Shown here in pieces: positions 61,909-64,000 of a stretch of DNA of 64,000 bases. This DNA comes from an uncultured Bacteroidales bacterium. GTDB taxonomy: Bacteria; Bacteroidota; Bacteroidia; Bacteroidales; Bacteroidaceae. Positions within the stretch are counted from its first letter, which is position 1. Every line of letters starts with the position of its first letter. Made by a program: the position numbers and the translations under genes. The notes under the pieces are model-generated. The model had not been told where the DNA came from, made no database searches, and worked only from the letters and a program-made list of their open reading frames with translations. The stretch lies in NCBI GenBank assembly GCA_902768125.1, contig CACXKA010000001.1, positions 124,001 to 188,000 on the forward strand. Reading direction: 5' to 3'.

Positions 61909-63356
61909 GTGAAAAGAACGAGTTTGTACGCAGTGTGGCGGAGAAGAAATACGAGTTTGGCTTCACCACCGACGTACACACGGAAATCATTGAAAAGGGT
62001 TTGAACGAAGACGTGGTTCGCCTCATCTCTGAGAAGAAGGGCGAGCCCGATTGGCTGTTGCAGTTCCGTCTGGAGGCCTACCGCTATTGGCTCACGCAGG
62101 AGCAGCCCACTTGGGGACATGTGCATCTACCGGAGATTGACTATCAGGCCATCTCCTACTATGCTGATCCGACTGCCAACAGTAAGAAAGGTCCTCAGAG
62201 CGTGGAGGAGATTGACCCAGAACTGATGAAGACTTTCGACAAACTCGGCATTCCCCTCGAAGAACGTTTGGCACTTTCGGGCACAGCAGTCGATGCGGTG
62301 ATGGACTCCGTATCGGTCAAGACCACTTTCAAAGAGAAGCTCTCGGAGAAGGGCATCATCTTCTGCTCCATCAGCGAGGCGGTGAAGAACCATCCCGACC
62401 TCGTCCGCCAGTATTTGGGTAGCGTGGTACCACCTAAGGACAATTACTTTGCAGCCCTTAACAGTGCCGTGTTCTCCGACGGTTCTTTCGTATATATTCC
62501 GAAGAATACGCGTTGCCCTATGGAACTCTCCACTTACTTCCGCATCAATGCCCGCAACACGGGACAGTTTGAGCGCACACTCATCGTCTGCGACGAGGGT
62601 TCCTACGTTTCCTATCTCGAGGGATGTACGGCGCCGATGCGCGACGAGAACCAACTCCATGCCGCTATCGTCGAGATTGTGGTGATGGACAATGCCGAGG
62701 TGAAATACTCGACCGTGCAGAACTGGTATCCAGGCGATGCAGAGGGCCGAGGCGGTGTGCTCAATCTCGTCACCAAACGTGGCGACTTAAGAGGCGTGAA
62801 CAGCAAGCTTTCGTGGACACAAGTCGAGACGGGTTCTGCCATCACGTGGAAATATCCATCGTGTGTTTTAAGAGGCGACAACAGCCAAGCTGAGTTCTAC
62901 AGCGTGGCGGTCACCAACAATCATCAGGAGGCTGACACCGGCACAAAGATGATTCACATCGGCAAGAACACGCGTTCCACCATCATCTCCAAGGGCATTT
63001 CAGCAGGCAAGTCGCAGAACTCCTACCGAGGGCTTGTCCGAGTGGGCAAGCAGGCCGACGGTGCCCGCAACTATTCTTCCTGCGACTCCCTCCTGTTGGG
63101 CAGTCAGTGCGGTGCACACACCTTCCCCTACATGGACATCCACAACAACACCGCTACCGTCGAGCACGAAGCCACCACCTCGAAAATCAACGAGGACCAA
63201 CTCTTCTACTGCAACCAGCGTGGCATCTCCACCGAGGAAGCCGTCGGCCTCATCGTCAACGGCTATGCCAAAGACGTGCTCAATAAGCTTCCCATGGAAT
63301 TTGCCGTAGAGGCCCAGAAGCTCCTGAGCGTCTCGCTTGAAGGAACGGTGGGATAG
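61905..63356 (+). CDS. sufB: Fe-S cluster assembly protein SufB
   Basis: A 483-residue scaffold subunit of the SUF system for iron-sulfur cluster building. The beta-helix core shows [18 protein letters not shown] and, late, [11 protein letters not shown] with the conserved Cys/His pair; the C-terminal helices read [14 protein letters not shown]. Length matches bacterial SufB. sufC follows after 36 bases; sufD and sufS are expected outside the window. Confidence 0.96.
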   Translation: MSEKNEFVRSVAEKKYEFGFTTDVHTEIIEKGLNEDVVRLISEKKGEPDWLLQFRLEAYRYWLTQEQPTWGHVHLPEIDYQAISYYADPTANSKKGPQSVEEIDPELMKTFDKLGIPLEERLALSGTAVDAVMDSVSVKTTFKEKLSEKGIIFCSISEAVKNHPDLVRQYLGSVVPPKDNYFAALNSAVFSDGSFVYIPKNTRCPMELSTYFRINARNTGQFERTLIVCDEGSYVSYLEGCTAPMRDENQLHAAIVEIVVMDNAEVKYSTVQNWYPGDAEGRGGVLNLVTKRGDLRGVNSKLSWTQVETGSAITWKYPSCVLRGDNSQAEFYSVAVTNNHQEADTGTKMIHIGKNTRSTIISKGISAGKSQNSYRGLVRVGKQADGARNYSSCDSLLLGSQCGAHTFPYMDIHNNTATVEHEATTSKINEDQLFYCNQRGISTEEAVGLIVNGYAKDVLNKLPMEFAVEAQKLLSVSLEGTVG

Positions 63357-63392
63357 CCATTGTATCGTAACTTGTAAATCGTACATATCATT

Positions 63393-64000
63393 ATGCTGAA
63401 AATAGAGAATCTGCACGCCAAGGTTGGCGAGAAGGAAATATTGAAGGGAATCGACCTGACGATTCGCGACGGGGAGATTCATGCGCTGATGGGCACGAAC
63501 GGTGCGGGCAAGTCGACGCTGAGCAATGTGATTGTGGGCAATCCGAACTATGAGGTGACGGAGGGCAGCATCACGTTCAACGGACAGGATTTGCTGGCGA
63601 TGAACACGGAGGAGCGGGCGCATGCCGGCATCTTCATGTCGTTCCAGGCGCCCATCGAGATTCCGGGTGTGAGCATGACAAATTTCATGCGGGCAGCGGT
63701 GAATGCCCGTCGTGAGGCTTTGGGGAAAGAGCCGCTGAAGTCGACGGACTTCCTGAAGGTGATGCGCGAGAAACGGAAGCTGGTGGAGATTGACCAGAAG
63801 CTGATGAACCGCTCGGTGAACGAGGGTTTCTCAGGTGGTGAGCGGAAGCGCAACGAGATCTTCCAGATGGCGATGCTCGAGCCGACGTTCTGCATCTTGG
63901 ACGAGACGGACTCGGGTCTGGATGTGGATGCACTGCGCATTGTGGCGGAGGGTTTCAACAAGCTCCGCACGGAGGAGACGAGTGCCATCGTCATCACCCA
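63393..64000 (+). CDS. sufC: Fe-S cluster assembly ATPase SufC (3' partial)
   Basis: The frame opens at ATG 63393 and runs off the right edge after 202 complete codons, so it does not appear as a closed frame. It is an ABC-type ATPase: Walker A GTNGAGKST, the SufC signature SGGERKRNE, Walker B FCILDETDSGLD. The family powers the SufBCD scaffold. About 50 residues are missing at the C-terminus. Confidence 0.95.
   Translation, partial: MLKIENLHAKVGEKEILKGIDLTIRDGEIHALMGTNGAGKSTLSNVIVGNPNYEVTEGSITFNGQDLLAMNTEERAHAGIFMSFQAPIEIPGVSMTNFMRAAVNARREALGKEPLKSTDFLKVMREKRKLVEIDQKLMNRSVNEGFSGGERKRNEIFQMAMLEPTFCILDETDSGLDVDALRIVAEGFNKLRTEETSAIVIT

Overview
The window looks like chromosomal DNA of a Bacteroidales bacterium, most likely Prevotella or a close relative. 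The evidence is the gene content (BspA-type leucine-rich surface proteins, GLUG-domain proteins, BACON-like and DUF1573 domains, GH51 and GH3 glycosidases, the rimP-nusA-infB-CvpA-sufBC order), the near absence of Shine-Dalgarno sites, and many promoters of the Bacteroidota type (TTTG, about 19-20 bases, TAnnTTTG). I saw no tRNA or rRNA gene, CRISPR array, transposase or phage gene. Both ends cut genes: the first lacks its 5' end, and the last (sufC) runs off the right edge.

Layout. 1-3.3 kb: a GH3-auxin-family acyl-adenylating enzyme coupled to an Ig-like lipoprotein. 3.3-8.1 kb (minus): a DUF1573/GH3 glycosidase and a duplicated CE1-type esterase, a small polysaccharide-degradation operon. 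8.4-10.6 kb: MTA/SAH nucleosidase, then an amidophosphoribosyltransferase-like protein without the usual N-terminal cysteine. 11-14.5 kb: a BspA-like surface protein and a 66-residue peptide. 14.6-16.5 kb: an ATPase plus DUF4435 pair resembling PARIS defence systems. 16.5-20 kb (minus): two tandem dCache/HAMP sensors, both without the kinase phospho-acceptor histidine. 20-22 kb: GH51 arabinofuranosidase. 22.2-34 kb: housekeeping genes (tyrS, pyrH, carB, xerD, an S41 protease operon, a lipid A acyltransferase and a family 9 glycosyltransferase). 34.2-37.5 kb: four exported proteins, two of them sharing a module. 37.6-50.8 kb: an operon with a 3,598-residue exported protein, a coupled lipoprotein, a GLUG protein and a second small peptide. 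50.8-54.5 kb (minus): VTC-domain polymerase, DUF4956 membrane protein, DUF2490 barrel and a Cthe_2159-like surface lipoprotein. 54.9-56.4 kb: a FecR-like/LRR protein. 56.6-64 kb: rimP-nusA-infB-CvpA-sufB-sufC.

The parts most worth following up are the four-gene VTC operon, which places a predicted polyphosphate-type polymerase with inner-membrane, outer-membrane and surface partners; the ATPase/DUF4435 pair; the histidine-less sensor pair; and the recurring arrangement of a large secreted protein with a common C-terminal tail followed by a small peptide carrying a Y-M-K-P motif. Between genes there are short degenerate repeats whose unit differs from gap to gap.

All calls come from reading the sequence and remembered family features; no database search was run. 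Promoters and terminators are pattern calls.
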